From: Bacillus smithii
GTDB taxonomy: Bacteria > Bacillota > Bacilli > Bacillales > DSM-4216
DNA length: 64,000 nt
Reading direction: 5' to 3'
Assembly: GCF_001050115.1 (NCBI RefSeq)
Contig: NZ_CP012024.1
Location: forward strand, 2,398,001 to 2,462,000
Shown here: in pieces, positions 20,216 through 30,744 of the stretch
Layout: each line of letters opens with the position of its first letter
Numbering within the stretch: position 1 is the stretch's first letter
Notes under the pieces: model-generated
Told to the model about the DNA's origin: nothing
What the model saw: only the letters and a program-made list of their open reading frames with translations
Databases searched by the model: none
Position numbers and translations under genes: made by a program

Positions 20216-20253
20216 GGCCGACAGTGACACCCCCAAAAATCAATACTATTTTT

Positions 20254-20262
20254 ATTATACCA
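20254..20262 (-). promoter_or_regulatory. candidate extended -10 promoter of the hem operon
   Basis: TGGTATAAT on the minus strand, 40 bp before the hemA ATG. A TTGATT lies 19 bp further upstream, longer than usual, so the TG extension may compensate. Confidence 0.45.
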
Positions 20263-20356
20263 TGTTCAAAAATTACTGAATCAAAAAATTATGAACATAT
20301 GGTAACATAGATATTAGTTTTACCCTTAAAATGGCTAAATGGAAAGACATCCATTT

Positions 20357-20371
20357 TTATAATAATTATCA
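20357..20371. promoter_or_regulatory. PerR/Fur-type box between hemA and the divergent membrane gene
   Basis: TTATAATAATTATCA differs by one base from the PerR consensus TTATAATnATTATAA and by one base from the Fur consensus TGATAATnATTATCA. The B. subtilis hemAXCDBL operon is PerR-regulated, which favours PerR. The box is about 140 bp before hemA and 90 bp before the plus-strand gene. Confidence 0.5.
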
Positions 20372-20462
20372 TATTATATTTATTTTTAATTTCAAGTTTA
20401 CAATACCAAACTATCCCGAAAGAATCAAATCATTGACCTTTTCGAAAGGAATGGATTTACGA

Positions 20463-20948
20463 ATGAAACAACAGCGTTTTTTCCCAGGGATCATTTTAAT
20501 GGGATTTGGAGCTTATTTTTATCTGCAAAAATCCAATATCCTATTATTCGATGGCTTTTTTACTTGGCCGACCATTCTCTTAATTGTTGGATTGGCTTTT
20601 CTTTTTCAAGCTTATGGCGGACAAGACTATCAGTTTATTCTGCCTGGCGTTATTTTGACAGGTTTTGGCATCCATTTTCATCTTGTTCGTCAGTTTCCAA
20701 ATTGGCCTGATCAGATCGGAATTTTTGTTTTGATCATCGCCATCGGTTTCTTTCTTCAATCTCAAAAAACAAAAGAGGGCTTCCTATACAGTATGTTATT
20801 TTTCATTCTTGCCCTATTGTCGCTCTTTTATCAAAATGTCATTGCTTGGCTTGGATTGCTGAGGAGCGGGCAAGAAGATTTATGGCATTTTTGGCCAATA
20901 CTGCTCATTCTAGTAGGAGCTTACTTATTATTTGTAAAACGAAAATAA
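20463..20948 (+). CDS. LiaI/LiaF-type transmembrane-region protein
   Basis: The 161-aa protein starts MKQQRFFPGIILMGFGAYFY at 20463; the longer frame from 20331 lacks a ribosome site. It has about six short hydrophobic segments with repeated PGIIL/GFG and WPTILLI/WPILLIL patterns typical of the LiaI-LiaF-like transmembrane region family. In B. subtilis a small membrane gene of unknown role (ysxD) occupies this neighbourhood, but I do not claim orthology. It is divergent from hemA. Function unknown; members of this family relate to cell-envelope stress sensing. Confidence 0.7.
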   Translation: MKQQRFFPGIILMGFGAYFYLQKSNILLFDGFFTWPTILLIVGLAFLFQAYGGQDYQFILPGVILTGFGIHFHLVRQFPNWPDQIGIFVLIIAIGFFLQSQKTKEGFLYSMLFFILALLSLFYQNVIAWLGLLRSGQEDLWHFWPILLILVGAYLLFVKRK

Positions 20949-20972
20949 GGAGGCAATGCATGCCTCCTTATT
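20944..20972. terminator. hairpin shared by convergent genes
   Basis: AATAAGGAGGCA/TGCCTCCTTATT overlaps the stop of the plus-strand membrane gene and precedes the end of engB on the other strand. The T tract is short on both sides, so termination may be partial. Confidence 0.55.
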
Positions 20973-21045
20973 GACATTCTGAAACCTTTAAACAGAAACA
21001 GCAGCAATGCTAAAATCGCAAGACGCCGCTCATAACGACTCCGAA

Positions 21046-21630
21046 TTAACGCAAATAGGCTTCAAGAAGATTCCAAGTCTTATCTTTTCCTTCTCCGGTC
21101 TCCGAAGAAAAAATGATGATTTCATCAGCCGGATCGAATTTCAATGTCTGTTTGACCTGCTTCACATGTTTCTGCCATTTTCCTCTTGGAATTTTGTCCG
21201 CCTTTGTGGCAATGACCATGCATGGGATATCATAGTATTTTAAAAAATCGTACATCATTACATCATCATTTGTCGGTGGGTGGCGCAAATCCACTAAAAG
21301 CAACACCAATTTCAATTGTTTTCTCGTCGTCAAATAAGTTTCAATCATTTGCCCCCATGCTTCTCTCTCTTTTTTGGAAACCCTTGCATATCCGTAGCCC
21401 GGAACATCCACAAAATAAAGCTTGTTTTCGATTCGATAAAAATTAAGCGTTTGTGTTTTTCCCGGATTGGATGATGTTCTGGCTAAACTTTTGCGATTGA
21501 CCATTTTGTTAATAAAAGAGGATTTCCCCACATTTGAACGACCCGCAAGCGCAAATTCCGGAAGATCCTCTTTCGGATATTGTTCGGGCTTGACAGCACT
21601 GATCACTAATTCGGCTTCATGAACGTTCAT
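21046..21630 (-). CDS. engB: ribosome biogenesis GTPase YsxC/EngB
   Basis: Essential GTPase for assembly of the 50S subunit. The 194-aa protein shows G1 GRSNVGKSS (residues 31-39), G3 DVPGYG, G4 TKAD and G5 SSETG. The start codon overlaps the lonA stop (4 bp), so the two genes are translationally coupled, matching the conserved lonA-ysxC pair. Confidence 0.97.
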   Translation of the reverse strand: MNVHEAELVISAVKPEQYPKEDLPEFALAGRSNVGKSSFINKMVNRKSLARTSSNPGKTQTLNFYRIENKLYFVDVPGYGYARVSKKEREAWGQMIETYLTTRKQLKLVLLLVDLRHPPTNDDVMMYDFLKYYDIPCMVIATKADKIPRGKWQKHVKQVKQTLKFDPADEIIIFSSETGEGKDKTWNLLEAYLR

Positions 21631-23951
21631 TGGTTATCACCCGCCAACGCCGTTTTTAGCACTTCATCCATTTGAGAAACAAGCACAAAATGCAAATCTT
21701 TCCGAATGCTTGTCGGAATATCATCTAAATCTTTTTCGTTTTCTTGAGGAACGATAATCGTTTTTAATCCCGCTCTATGAGCTCCCAACGATTTTTCTTT
21801 CAGTCCGCCAATCGGGAGTACTCTGCCACGAAGCGTTATTTCTCCCGTCATTCCAACTTCTTTATGAACGGGGCGATTCGTCAATGCAGAAACAAGAGCA
21901 GTTGCCATCGTAATTCCTGCCGAAGGTCCGTCTTTTGGAACGGCGCCTTCCGGTACGTGTATGTGAATATCATATTTTTCATGGAAATCTTCTTCAATGC
22001 CCAGTTCTTTCGCATTGGAGCGGACATAGCTAAAAGCAGCTTGGGCCGACTCTTTCATCACATCTCCTAGTTTTCCTGTTAAAACTAGCTTTCCTTTTCC
22101 CGGCGCCAAAGAAACCTCGATTTGCAGTGTATCGCCACCAACAGGGGTGTAGGCTAGTCCGTTGGCTACGCCAATCTGATCCACTTTTTCCGCTGATCCA
22201 TAACGGAATATCTTTTTCCCTAAAAATTCTTCCAGATTATTTTCTGTCACGATCACACGCCTTTTCTCTCCGGCTACAATCATTTTTGCCGTTTTCCGGC
22301 ATATGGCCGCCAACTGACGTTCAAGTCCGCGAACACCCGCTTCTCTTGTATAATAGCGAACAATGTCTTGAATGGCATCGTTTCGAATTTGCAGCTGTCC
22401 CTTCTTCAATCCGTTTTCTTTCAATTGTTTAGGAAGAAGATGGTCTTTTGCAATATGAATCTTTTCCAATTCCGTATAACCAGGAATGCTGATAATTTCC
22501 ATACGGTCTCTCAATGGTCCTGGAATCGTTGATAAATCATTCGCTGTCGCAATAAACATCACGTTCGACAAATCATATGGTTCTTCAATAAAATGATCGC
22601 TGAATGCATGATTTTGTTCCGGATCGAGTACTTCGAGCATGGCCGCGGATGGATCGCCGCGAAAATCGCTCGACATCTTGTCAATTTCATCCAGCAGAAA
22701 TACCGGATTGATTGTCCCCGCTTTTTGCATCCCTCTTATAATTCGTCCCGGCATGGCCCCCACATAAGTTCGGCGATGCCCGCGAATTTCAGATTCATCC
22801 CGTACACCGCCTAAGGAGACGCGGACAAATTTACGATTAAGCGACTCTGCGATGGAACGAGCGAGACTTGTTTTTCCTACACCCGGCGGTCCTACAAGAC
22901 ATAATATCGGCCCCTTAACGGATCGTGTCAGTTTTCGGACAGCTAAGTATTCTAAAACCCGTTCTTTTACTTTTTCTAAGCCGTAATGATCCCTGTTTAA
23001 TATACGTTCGGCCTTTTTTATGTTTAAGTCATCTTTGGTTGCTTTGGACCAAGGAATCGTAATCAGCCATTCTAGATAATTTCTGATCACTGCGCTTTCC
23101 GCCGAACTGGTCGGAATGCTTTCATAGCGGCCGAGTTCTTTCATGGCTGTTTCTTTTACATGTTCAGGCATTCCGGCATCTTCAATTCGTTTCGTAAGCT
23201 CTTCGACTTCTCCGGTTTTCCCTTCTTTGTCGCCCAACTCTTTTTGAATAGCTTTCATTTGTTCCCGCAAATAATATTCTTTTTGGGTGCGTTCCATAGA
23301 TTGCTTTACGCGCTGTCCAATTTTTTTCTCAAGATTTAATATTTCTTTTTCGTTATGGAGAATGTCGATTAATTTTTGCAGCCGCTCCTTGATCGCCACT
23401 GTTTCCAATATTTCTTGTTTTTGATGGATTTTAATCGGCAAATGGGAAGCGATTATATCAGCAAGCCTTCCCGGTTCTTCAATGTCCGAAACGGTCGTGA
23501 ACGTTTCAGCGGTAATTTTTTTCGACATCTTTATGTACTGTTCAAAAGAATCCAGCAGCGTTCGCATCAAAGCTTGTGTTTCGATATCTTTCATTTTTTC
23601 TTCTTCAAAGGTTTCAACGACGACGTGAAAATACTTTTCTTCATGATAAAACTCTTTAATTCTGCCCCGTCGAAGACCTTCCACAAGCACGCGGATCGTT
23701 CCGTTCGGAAGCTTTAACATTTGCTTGACTTTTGTCAACGTTCCTATCCTATATAAGTCCTCTTCAGAGGGATTATCTATATTCATATCTTTTTGGGTCG
23801 TTAAAAAAATCAAATGATTATCCATCAAGGCACGCTCCAGCGCTTCAATCGAACGCTCGCGGCCAACATCCAAATGCAAAACCATTGTAGGATAAACCAA
23901 TAATCCTCTTAACGGAAGGAGGGGGATGGAATAGACCGTTTGTTCACTCAT
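21627..23951 (-). CDS. lonA: ATP-dependent protease LonA
   Basis: Cytosolic AAA+ protease that removes damaged and regulatory proteins. The 774-aa chain has the N-terminal LON substrate domain (about 1-205), the AAA+ module with Walker [10 protein letters not shown] near residue 355 and Walker [10 protein letters not shown], and the C-terminal serine protease domain with PKDGPSAG (catalytic Ser near 677) and a later Lys. ATG at 23951 follows GGAGGTG. I found no convincing CtsR box upstream. Confidence 0.98.
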   Translation of the reverse strand: MSEQTVYSIPLLPLRGLLVYPTMVLHLDVGRERSIEALERALMDNHLIFLTTQKDMNIDNPSEEDLYRIGTLTKVKQMLKLPNGTIRVLVEGLRRGRIKEFYHEEKYFHVVVETFEEEKMKDIETQALMRTLLDSFEQYIKMSKKITAETFTTVSDIEEPGRLADIIASHLPIKIHQKQEILETVAIKERLQKLIDILHNEKEILNLEKKIGQRVKQSMERTQKEYYLREQMKAIQKELGDKEGKTGEVEELTKRIEDAGMPEHVKETAMKELGRYESIPTSSAESAVIRNYLEWLITIPWSKATKDDLNIKKAERILNRDHYGLEKVKERVLEYLAVRKLTRSVKGPILCLVGPPGVGKTSLARSIAESLNRKFVRVSLGGVRDESEIRGHRRTYVGAMPGRIIRGMQKAGTINPVFLLDEIDKMSSDFRGDPSAAMLEVLDPEQNHAFSDHFIEEPYDLSNVMFIATANDLSTIPGPLRDRMEIISIPGYTELEKIHIAKDHLLPKQLKENGLKKGQLQIRNDAIQDIVRYYTREAGVRGLERQLAAICRKTAKMIVAGEKRRVIVTENNLEEFLGKKIFRYGSAEKVDQIGVANGLAYTPVGGDTLQIEVSLAPGKGKLVLTGKLGDVMKESAQAAFSYVRSNAKELGIEEDFHEKYDIHIHVPEGAVPKDGPSAGITMATALVSALTNRPVHKEVGMTGEITLRGRVLPIGGLKEKSLGAHRAGLKTIIVPQENEKDLDDIPTSIRKDLHFVLVSQMDEVLKTALAGDNQ

Positions 23952-24296
23952 ATTGGCACCTCCGTAATCTCTATGTTACTTTCGTATGATCTTTGTACAA
24001 TTCTAACTTATTTATAAACACCTGTCCATTTGGAATTCTTCTAATCAAATGCAGCTGAATCAGAAAAATCCAATGGAACCCTTTGGAGGTCTTGAAACTG
24101 AATGATGCTTTTCTATGATCGCTTGCCGAAAACGGATGTTTCTTTCTTCATGCAAGCAGACTTCCCCGCTCCATTTATAGAAATTCAAACAAAAAGAACA
24201 CAGATCCTGCCATTACATCATCACATAGTACGGATATTCGATTGTATTCCAAAAGCTAAGCCGTTTTCAGAAGGCCATACGAACGACCTAACAAAT
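23952..24296. other. spacer between lonB and lonA
   Basis: 345 bp that must contain the lonA promoter. No CtsR, CIRCE or RNA element could be recognised; plus-strand frames here lack ribosome sites. Confidence 0.45.
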
Positions 24297-25958
24297 TCAG
24301 AGCATTTCCTGGTTATTATGCCAATGCGTAATCGTTCCTTCTGCATCTGCTTTCTTTTCAATCGCCTGTTCAATGACTTCGCGAATATGTTCCACAGGAA
24401 TAATCGTAATACCATCGAATTCTTTGATGATTTCCTGCATGTTCGCTTTCGGAATAAGCACTTTCTCGACACCCGCCAGTTTGGCAGCCCTTATTTTCGG
24501 CATAACGCCTCCAATTGGCTTTACTGTCCCGTGGACGCTGATCTCTCCAGTCATAGCAATCTTATGAGAAACGGGCATCTTGTAAATAGCGGAATAAACA
24601 CCGGTGGCTATGGCAATTCCTGCGGACGGTCCATCCACCGGAATTCCGCCTGGAAAATTCACATGAATGTCATATTGATGGCAAGGCACACCCATTGATC
24701 GTAAAACCGTGAGTACAGTTTCAATCGAGCCTCTTGCCATGCTTTTTCGCCGTATGGATTTTCCTTGGCCGCCTATACTTTCTTCTTCGACAATGCCAGT
24801 AATCGTCAGCGTCCCTTTTTTGGCTGCCGGGATGACAGCCACTTCAATTTCCAACAAAGCTCCGCTGTTCGATCCCATTACAGCCAAACCATTCACAATG
24901 CCGACTGCAGAATGATCTTTAATTTTCTGTTCATAACGGGGCGTCATTTGGCTAGACTGCACGATCCATTGGATATCCTTATCCTTAATGGCTCTCCTGC
25001 CTTCCGTTATCGCCAAGCCGGCTGCAATTTGAACAATGTTAACGGCTTCACGGCCGTTTCGTGCATAAGAGCTCAAAATTTTCAATCCACTGTCGCTCAT
25101 GCTCATTTTGACCTTTTCTGCAGCTTTTTTGGCTACTTGGATGATCTCATCTTGTTCTAATCCTCGAAAAAACACTTCCATACAGCGAGAACGAATCGCC
25201 GGCGGTATTTCCTCAGGCGTTCTGGTTGTCGCTCCGATTAATCGAAAGTCCGCAGGCAAGCCATTTTTAAAAATATCATGGATATGGGCAGGAATTTGTG
25301 TATTCTCTTCATTATAATAGGCGCTTTCCAAAAAAACTTTCCTGTCCTCCAACACTTTTAACAATTTATTCATTTGAATAGGATGCAACTCACCGATTTC
25401 ATCTATAAAAAGGACGCCGCCGTGAGCGTTGGTTACAGCTCCTTGTTTCGGTTGGGGAATGCCTGCTTGTCCCATGGCTCCGGCTCCTTGATAAATGGGA
25501 TCATGCACAGACCCTATAAGCGGATCAGCTATTCCCCGTTCATCAAACCGGGCAGTAGTCGCATCCATCTCCACAAATACGGCCGATGGAGAAAATGGCG
25601 TTTTCGGATTTTTTTTCGCTTCTTCCAACACCAAACGGGCCGCCGCTGTTTTTCCGACCCCGGGAGGACCATAAATAATGACATGTTGAGGATTGGGACC
25701 GCATATCGCTGCCTTTAAAGCTTTTATACCATCTTCTTGTCCGATGATATCAGAAAAAGAAGTAGGCCTGACTCTTTCCGACAAAGGCTCCGTTAAGGAA
25801 ATCGACCGCATTTTCCGAAGCTGTTCCATTTCCTTTCTTGATTCACGGTCAATGGATATTTTTTGGGTGCGTTGATTTTTCAACAAATTCCAAAAATACA
25901 GCCCTATGACGACACCAAAAAACATTTGAATCATTAATGCAATACCTGTCCAATTCAT
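24297..25958 (-). CDS. lonB: sporulation ATP-dependent protease LonB
   Basis: Forespore-associated Lon paralogue. The 553-aa protein has an N-terminal membrane helix (about 5-24), the AAA+ domain with [11 protein letters not shown] near residue 98 and FIDEIGELH, and a Lon protease domain with GIPVDGPSAGIAIATG; the catalytic Ser is near residue 460. It lacks the large LON N-domain of LonA, as in other LonB proteins. A near-perfect sigma-F/sigma-G promoter precedes it, in agreement with sigma-F control of lonB in B. subtilis. Confidence 0.95.
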   Translation of the reverse strand: MNWTGIALMIQMFFGVVIGLYFWNLLKNQRTQKISIDRESRKEMEQLRKMRSISLTEPLSERVRPTSFSDIIGQEDGIKALKAAICGPNPQHVIIYGPPGVGKTAAARLVLEEAKKNPKTPFSPSAVFVEMDATTARFDERGIADPLIGSVHDPIYQGAGAMGQAGIPQPKQGAVTNAHGGVLFIDEIGELHPIQMNKLLKVLEDRKVFLESAYYNEENTQIPAHIHDIFKNGLPADFRLIGATTRTPEEIPPAIRSRCMEVFFRGLEQDEIIQVAKKAAEKVKMSMSDSGLKILSSYARNGREAVNIVQIAAGLAITEGRRAIKDKDIQWIVQSSQMTPRYEQKIKDHSAVGIVNGLAVMGSNSGALLEIEVAVIPAAKKGTLTITGIVEEESIGGQGKSIRRKSMARGSIETVLTVLRSMGVPCHQYDIHVNFPGGIPVDGPSAGIAIATGVYSAIYKMPVSHKIAMTGEISVHGTVKPIGGVMPKIRAAKLAGVEKVLIPKANMQEIIKEFDGITIIPVEHIREVIEQAIEKKADAEGTITHWHNNQEML

Positions 25959-25996
25959 ACTATATCCCCCTCCTGATTAACCATCGATATACGGCT

Positions 25997-26025
25997 AGTA
26001 TCTCCTGGACACGAGGGGAATAAAC
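25997..26025 (-). promoter_or_regulatory. candidate sigma-F (forespore) promoter of lonB
   Basis: On the minus strand GTTTA (26021-26025), spacer of 15, GGAGATACT (25997-26005). This fits the sigma-F/sigma-G pattern GywTA-15-GGnrAnAnT. The lonB start is about 38 bp beyond. Confidence 0.6.
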
Positions 26026-26146
26026 ATAAATCAAAAGCGCCTGGCGCCGACCATTTTCACCGTTTTCACGGTTCAATCGTCGAACAGATAACAGGTTTGA
26101 TCAAGTGAAGCGGGGAAGCTTATCTTTTTCTCATAAATAGGGGAAA

Positions 26147-26172
26147 AAGGAGCCGAACACATCGGCTCCTTC
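26147..26172 (-). terminator. clpX terminator
   Basis: AAGGAGCCGATG/CATCGGCTCCTT-type stem, starting directly after the clpX stop and followed on the minus strand by TTTTTCCCC. Confidence 0.75.
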
Positions 26173-26173
26173 G

Positions 26174-27445
26174 TCATGCAGACGTTTTTCGTTCTTCTGT
26201 TTCTTGAATAATTCTTCCGTCCGTCCCGATTAACTTTGGCATGCTGTTATTTAAAACGGTATCTTTTGTTATGATACACTTTGAAATATCTTCTCTTGAA
26301 GGCAAATCGAACATTACATCCAGCATAATGCTTTCGATGATGGAACGCAATCCACGTGCACCCGTTTTTCTTTCGATTGCTTTTTTTGCGATTTCAACAA
26401 GTGCTTCTTGTTCAAATTCTAATTCAACATGATCAAGTTCCATCATTTTTTGATATTGTTTGACGAGCGCATTTTTCGGCTTCGTCAAAATTTGAATTAA
26501 CGCTTCTTCGTCAAGAGGTTCCAGACTAGCGATAACCGGTAAGCGGCCGATGAATTCCGGAATTAATCCGAACTTCAGCAAATCTTCCGGAACCACTTTG
26601 GAAAGCAGATCTTTTTCTTCGATTTCTCCTTTCGTTGGATCCGATCCGAAACCGATCACTTTTTGACCGAGACGGCGTTTGATAATTTGTTCAATGCCGT
26701 CAAAGGCCCCGCCGCAAATAAACAAAATATTAGTCGTATCAATTTGGATAAACTCTTGATGAGGATGTTTTCTTCCTCCTTGAGGCGGAACACTTGCCAC
26801 TGTTCCTTCCAAAATCTTTAATAAAGCCTGTTGAACTCCTTCACCGGAAACATCCCTGGTGATGGACGGATTTTCCGATTTTCTGGCGACTTTATCGATC
26901 TCATCAATATAAATAATTCCTTTTTCCGCTTTTTCTACATCATAGTCGGCGGCTTGAATCAGTTTCAAAAGAATATTTTCTACATCTTCTCCGACATACC
27001 CTGCTTCCGTAAGAGAAGTCGCATCGGCAATCGCAAAAGGAACATTTAAGATACGCGCTAATGTTTGCGCTAACAAAGTCTTGCCGCTCCCAGTAGGACC
27101 GATTAAACAAATATTACTCTTTGCCAGTTCTACATCGTCGACTTTACTGTTGGAGTTGATCCGCTTATAGTGGTTATAGACAGCAACAGCCAAAGATTTC
27201 TTCGCTTGGTCTTGCCCAATGACGTATTCATCGAGAATTTCACGGATTTCACGCGGCTTCGGCACATCCTTAAACTCTACTTCTTCCTCGGTTCCCAATT
27301 CTTCTTCCACAATTTCCGTACACAATTCGATGCATTCATCACATATATAAACACCCGGTCCGGCGACCAGCTTACGGACCTGGTCTTGTGTTTTGCCACA
27401 GAAAGAACATTTCAATTGTCCTTTCTCATCACTGAATTTAAACAA
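26174..27445 (-). CDS. clpX: ClpX, ATPase subunit of the ClpXP protease
   Basis: AAA+ unfoldase that feeds substrates to ClpP. The 423-aa protein has the N-terminal C4 zinc finger (Cys13, 16, 35, 38), Walker A GPTGSGKT near residue 117, Walker [10 protein letters not shown], the GFGS loop needed for ClpP contact (IGFGSD) and the pore loop segment GYVGED. It lies between tig and lonB as in B. subtilis. Confidence 0.98.
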   Translation of the reverse strand: MFKFSDEKGQLKCSFCGKTQDQVRKLVAGPGVYICDECIELCTEIVEEELGTEEEVEFKDVPKPREIREILDEYVIGQDQAKKSLAVAVYNHYKRINSNSKVDDVELAKSNICLIGPTGSGKTLLAQTLARILNVPFAIADATSLTEAGYVGEDVENILLKLIQAADYDVEKAEKGIIYIDEIDKVARKSENPSITRDVSGEGVQQALLKILEGTVASVPPQGGRKHPHQEFIQIDTTNILFICGGAFDGIEQIIKRRLGQKVIGFGSDPTKGEIEEKDLLSKVVPEDLLKFGLIPEFIGRLPVIASLEPLDEEALIQILTKPKNALVKQYQKMMELDHVELEFEQEALVEIAKKAIERKTGARGLRSIIESIMLDVMFDLPSREDISKCIITKDTVLNNSMPKLIGTDGRIIQETEERKTSA

Positions 27446-27656
27446 TTTACTTCACCCCTCAATTCTTCTTAAACCAATTATTGCCGAGTCTTCGCTTTGC
27501 CACGTTCCGTTGTTTCAAAGCCTTCAAAGAGTTATGTACAGCATTTTAACACATTTTACACAAGACACGAAATAAAAAGCTTAGTGTTATATATAATGTG
27601 CAATATGCCGAGCTCATTACCAAAATATTTTAAAAATATTTTATGTATTGGTGTAT

Positions 27657-27691
27657 AAAACAAGGCACGTATAACCCGCGCCTTGTTTTTA
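27657..27691 (-). terminator. tig terminator
   Basis: AAAACAAGGCGCGG pairs with the downstream arm CGTGCCTTGTTTT, beginning about 17 bases after the tig stop, and runs into a T tract. Confidence 0.7.
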
Positions 27692-27707
27692 TACCGTTTT
27701 ACTACTA

Positions 27708-28994
27708 TTATGCAACAACTTTTGCATTTTCCACAAGAAATTCAACTGCTTTATTGATTCTTAAATCTGCTTTTAAGTTTTCCAGATCGCCGAGTGCTTT
27801 CTTAATGTCTTCTACTGATAGGTTAAATTGATCGGCCATTCTTTGCAATTCTTTTTCTACGTCTTCTTCGCTGGCTTCGATATTTTCTGCTTTCGCAATG
27901 GCTTCAAGCGTCAAGCTTGTCCGAACACGAGTTTCAGCATTTTCTTTCATTTGATTGCGAAGATCTTCTTCCGATTGACCAGAGAATTGATAATACAATT
28001 CAAGGTTCATTCCTTGAGCGGAAAGGTTTTGAGAAAACTCTTGCATCATCCGATCGATTTCATTTTCGATCATGACTTCAGGAATATCGATTTCTGCATT
28101 GGCTGTTGCTTTTTCAACCACTGCATCTTGCAAAGCATGTTCCGCTTCATGTTCTTTTTGATGTTTCAAACGGTCTTTAATTTTTGCTTTCAAATCTTCC
28201 AACGTTTCTGCTTCTTCATCCGCATCTTTTGCAAATTCATCATCAAGCTCAGGTAATACTTTCGCTTTTACTTCATGAACTTTCACTTTAAACACGGCAG
28301 GTTTTCCAGCAAGCTCTTCAGCATGGTATTCTTCAGGGAATGTGACTTCCACATCTTTTTCATCCCCTGCTTTCGTTCCGATTAATTGATCTTCAAAGCC
28401 AGGAATGAAAGAGCCGGAACCTAGTTCAAGCGAATAATTTTCCGCTTTACCGCCTTCAAACGGCTCGCCGTCAACAAACCCTTCGAAATCAATAACAACC
28501 GTATCTCCTTCTTCTGCTTTGCCGTCTTCTTTTACGACAAGTTCAGCATAGCGTTCTTGCAATGCTTTTAATTCATTTTCAACATCTTCGTCTGTTACTT
28601 CTGTATCTACTTTTTCCACTTCTAAGTTTTTATACTCGCCGAGTTTTACTTCCGGTTTAACTGTGACAGTTGCTTTAAAAATTAACTCTTTTCCTTTTTC
28701 CAGTTGTTCGATGTCGATTTCCGGACGATCAACCGGTTCAATTCCGGATTCTTCCACCGCTTTTGCATAAGCTTCCGGCAAGATATAATCGAGCGCGTCT
28801 TGGTAAAGCGATTCTACTCCGAATCGTTTTTCAAACAAAGGACGCGGTATTTTTCCTTTGCGGAAACCAGGGACATTAATCGTTTTGACGACTTTTTTGA
28901 AGGCATAGTCCAATCCCTCATTCACTTTGTCGGCATCCACCGTTACAGTAAGGACACCTTGGTTTCCTTCTAGTTTTTCCCATTTCACTGACAT
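27708..28994 (-). CDS. tig: trigger factor, ribosome-bound chaperone and prolyl isomerase
   Basis: Folds nascent chains at the ribosome exit tunnel. Of 428 aa, the N-terminal ribosome-binding domain carries the GFRKGKIPR signature near residues 43-51, the FKBP-type isomerase domain covers about 150-245 ([17 protein letters not shown]), and the helical C-terminal domain forms the cradle. ATG at 28994 follows GGAGGGAATTGT. A consensus promoter lies 120 bp upstream. Confidence 0.97.
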   Translation of the reverse strand: MSVKWEKLEGNQGVLTVTVDADKVNEGLDYAFKKVVKTINVPGFRKGKIPRPLFEKRFGVESLYQDALDYILPEAYAKAVEESGIEPVDRPEIDIEQLEKGKELIFKATVTVKPEVKLGEYKNLEVEKVDTEVTDEDVENELKALQERYAELVVKEDGKAEEGDTVVIDFEGFVDGEPFEGGKAENYSLELGSGSFIPGFEDQLIGTKAGDEKDVEVTFPEEYHAEELAGKPAVFKVKVHEVKAKVLPELDDEFAKDADEEAETLEDLKAKIKDRLKHQKEHEAEHALQDAVVEKATANAEIDIPEVMIENEIDRMMQEFSQNLSAQGMNLELYYQFSGQSEEDLRNQMKENAETRVRTSLTLEAIAKAENIEASEEDVEKELQRMADQFNLSVEDIKKALGDLENLKADLRINKAVEFLVENAKVVA

Positions 28995-29113
28995 ACAATT
29001 CCCTCCACAACAAATCTATAAGTTGATAGTTGAAAAATGAATCATTTATCAATTTCGTACTTTTAGTGTACAAAAAGAAAGCCAAGCAGAAAAGTACATA
29101 TTATAACCATTAC

Positions 29114-29141
29114 ATTATAACATACGTACTAAGTCTTTCAA
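29114..29141 (-). promoter_or_regulatory. candidate sigma-A promoter of tig
   Basis: TTGAAA (29136-29141), spacer of 16, TATAAT (29114-29119) on the minus strand, between the end of the TPR gene and tig. A second TATAAT-like hexamer lies just downstream. Confidence 0.55.
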
Positions 29142-29148
29142 TAAAAAG

Positions 29149-30174
29149 CTAAGAGACGGGAGCAGAAAATTCATCTAACTCTTTCAAATAAGCCATGCAT
29201 TTTTCTCGATCAGCATCGTCATGAGAGAAGAGCTGCGGACATAGAATTTCTGCTTCTTCCGCTTCCCCGTAATATTCACAAGCCAATTGGAGCGTACAGG
29301 CAGCCCAAGTGTCCACGCTGAACTCAGGTTCGAATGGATAAAGAAGAAAAAAGTGGCGATTCACCAATTCTGTTAATTGGGAAAACAATACGGGATTAGA
29401 TTGAGAAACGGCTTCCTCTAATTTGGTTAAAACTTGTTTGTAATAGGTCATTTGAAAAACTTCTTCCAACTGATTTGGGATCAATCGTTTTGAAAAATGA
29501 AGCTTTCGAACGAAAATTTCTTTATCCACTCCCTTCTCCCTCATTATATTGAGGAGAAGAGTTTTCAAAAATGGATGGGAATGTGCATCCCCGATGATAT
29601 CAATCAATTCGTCTAGATACGGAGCAATATTTCGTTGAACTAGCTCCGCCGCTTTTAACGTTTGCTGCTCAATTGATTCATCCTCGTAAAACAATTTAGG
29701 TGCACGGTCAAAGTCAGATTGATATTCATTTATCGCCGAAGTAGAAGCCATTTTCCGGCTTATTTGCAAAAGTTTCTCAAAATGCTCTTTTTTATCGGAA
29801 GGAATTTGGTTTTCCTCACAGAGAGCAGATAGCGTAATGTAAGCTCGCTGATATTCCTTCATTTGAAAGAGAATTGATATGTATAAATCCATTACATCGT
29901 AATAATCGCCGTTTCCCGCTTGAAGCATTTCTTCGCACAATTCTTTCGCCTCATCATATTGACCACATTCATAAAGGGCAAGCAACAAGGCCATTTGAAT
30001 CTCATCGTCACCGGGATCCTCGGAAAAATGCAAAGCCTTTATAAGAAAATCAGAAGCTTCTTCATAATTTTTTTCCTGCAAAGCTTGGATTCCCTTTTCA
30101 ACCAATCTTTCCCGTGTACCAGGCAATACAACAACATTATCAAATCTTTGGAGATTTTTCTTTCTTCTGCCCAT
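29149..30174 (-). CDS. TPR-repeat protein (YsoA-like)
   Basis: The 341-aa protein starts MGRRKKNLQRFDNVVVLPG at 30174; the track to 30285 would add an unlikely hydrophobic leader with no SD. Residues about 25-130 are tetratricopeptide-like helix pairs (LVEKGIQALQEKNYEEASDF, YECGQYDEAKELCEEML). In B. subtilis ysoA, a TPR protein, occupies the place upstream of tig, so this is probably its orthologue. Partner and role are unknown. Confidence 0.8.
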   Translation of the reverse strand: MGRRKKNLQRFDNVVVLPGTRERLVEKGIQALQEKNYEEASDFLIKALHFSEDPGDDEIQMALLLALYECGQYDEAKELCEEMLQAGNGDYYDVMDLYISILFQMKEYQRAYITLSALCEENQIPSDKKEHFEKLLQISRKMASTSAINEYQSDFDRAPKLFYEDESIEQQTLKAAELVQRNIAPYLDELIDIIGDAHSHPFLKTLLLNIMREKGVDKEIFVRKLHFSKRLIPNQLEEVFQMTYYKQVLTKLEEAVSQSNPVLFSQLTELVNRHFFLLYPFEPEFSVDTWAACTLQLACEYYGEAEEAEILCPQLFSHDDADREKCMAYLKELDEFSAPVS

Positions 30175-30541
30175 TCTTATATGAACCGCCTTTTTCAAAT
30201 GGAGTTGCCATAAGTTTAGCACGGAAACGCAGAAAAAACAAAAGAAATCGTTTTCACGATCACTTTGGCAAGTTTTCCCCGGCACATTCGACTAAAGCTG
30301 ACTTTATCAACAAAAGCTTAATGACTTCCATGATCATCCATCCAGCATCTCGCTCTCATATTTATTATACTTTTCTTGTGAATCGGCCACTTTCTTTCGC
30401 GTTGTTCATGCCGATAATGATTTTACTTCGAATATGACCGACCTTTTTTTCTTAATGCCTGCCAGCTGCGCTTTTCTTTCGGATATGATTTTATATAAAT
30501 TCATATATTTTATCAAACCGAAAAATGGCGTGAAGTCAACA

Positions 30542-30550
30542 GTGTTTGTC
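30542..30550 (+). repeat. target site duplication, left, ISLre2 copy 2
   Basis: GTGTTTGTC, repeated at 32260-32268. Nine bases is the usual duplication length of ISLre2-family elements. Confidence 0.85.
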
Positions 30551-30588
30551 GTGTGAGTAAAATGTTTGTGGGAGAAATTCTTAGAATT

Positions 30589-30637
30589 CCCCGATGAGGG
30601 GGTTGGGAACGTAGGTTCGCAATCCCCCTCATCGGGG
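30589..30637 (+). terminator. IS-internal hairpin ahead of the transposase
   Basis: Perfect 14-bp inverted repeat CCCCGATGAGGGGG (30589-30602) / CCCCCTCATCGGGG (30624-30637) with a 21-nt loop. It may block or slow transcription entering from outside. The mirror copy is at about 1340-1388. Confidence 0.55.
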
Positions 30638-30684
30638 CCACCAAGCAAAGTGCGGTAGGATCCCAAGCAGGAAACATGAAAAAA

Positions 30685-30743
30685 GGACTCTCTCCCTGGT
30701 AAGATGATCATTGTTCACACCATCAAACAGGAGGAGAGAGTCC
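30685..30743 (+). promoter_or_regulatory. foldback element hiding the transposase ribosome site
   Basis: GGACTCTCTCC (30685-30695) is the exact complement of GGAGAGAGTCC (30733-30743), which overlaps the SD (GGAGGAG) and ends one base before the ATG at 30745. A transcript entering from outside would form this hairpin and block translation. Confidence 0.6.
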
Positions 30744-30744
30744 C

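Noticed and set aside
23952-24100. CtsR operator upstream of lonA
   Set aside because: No tandem GGTCAAA heptads could be found.
29149-30285. Long start for the TPR protein, adding a cysteine-rich hydrophobic leader
   Set aside because: There is no SD, and the leader reads as frame read-through of the upstream region.
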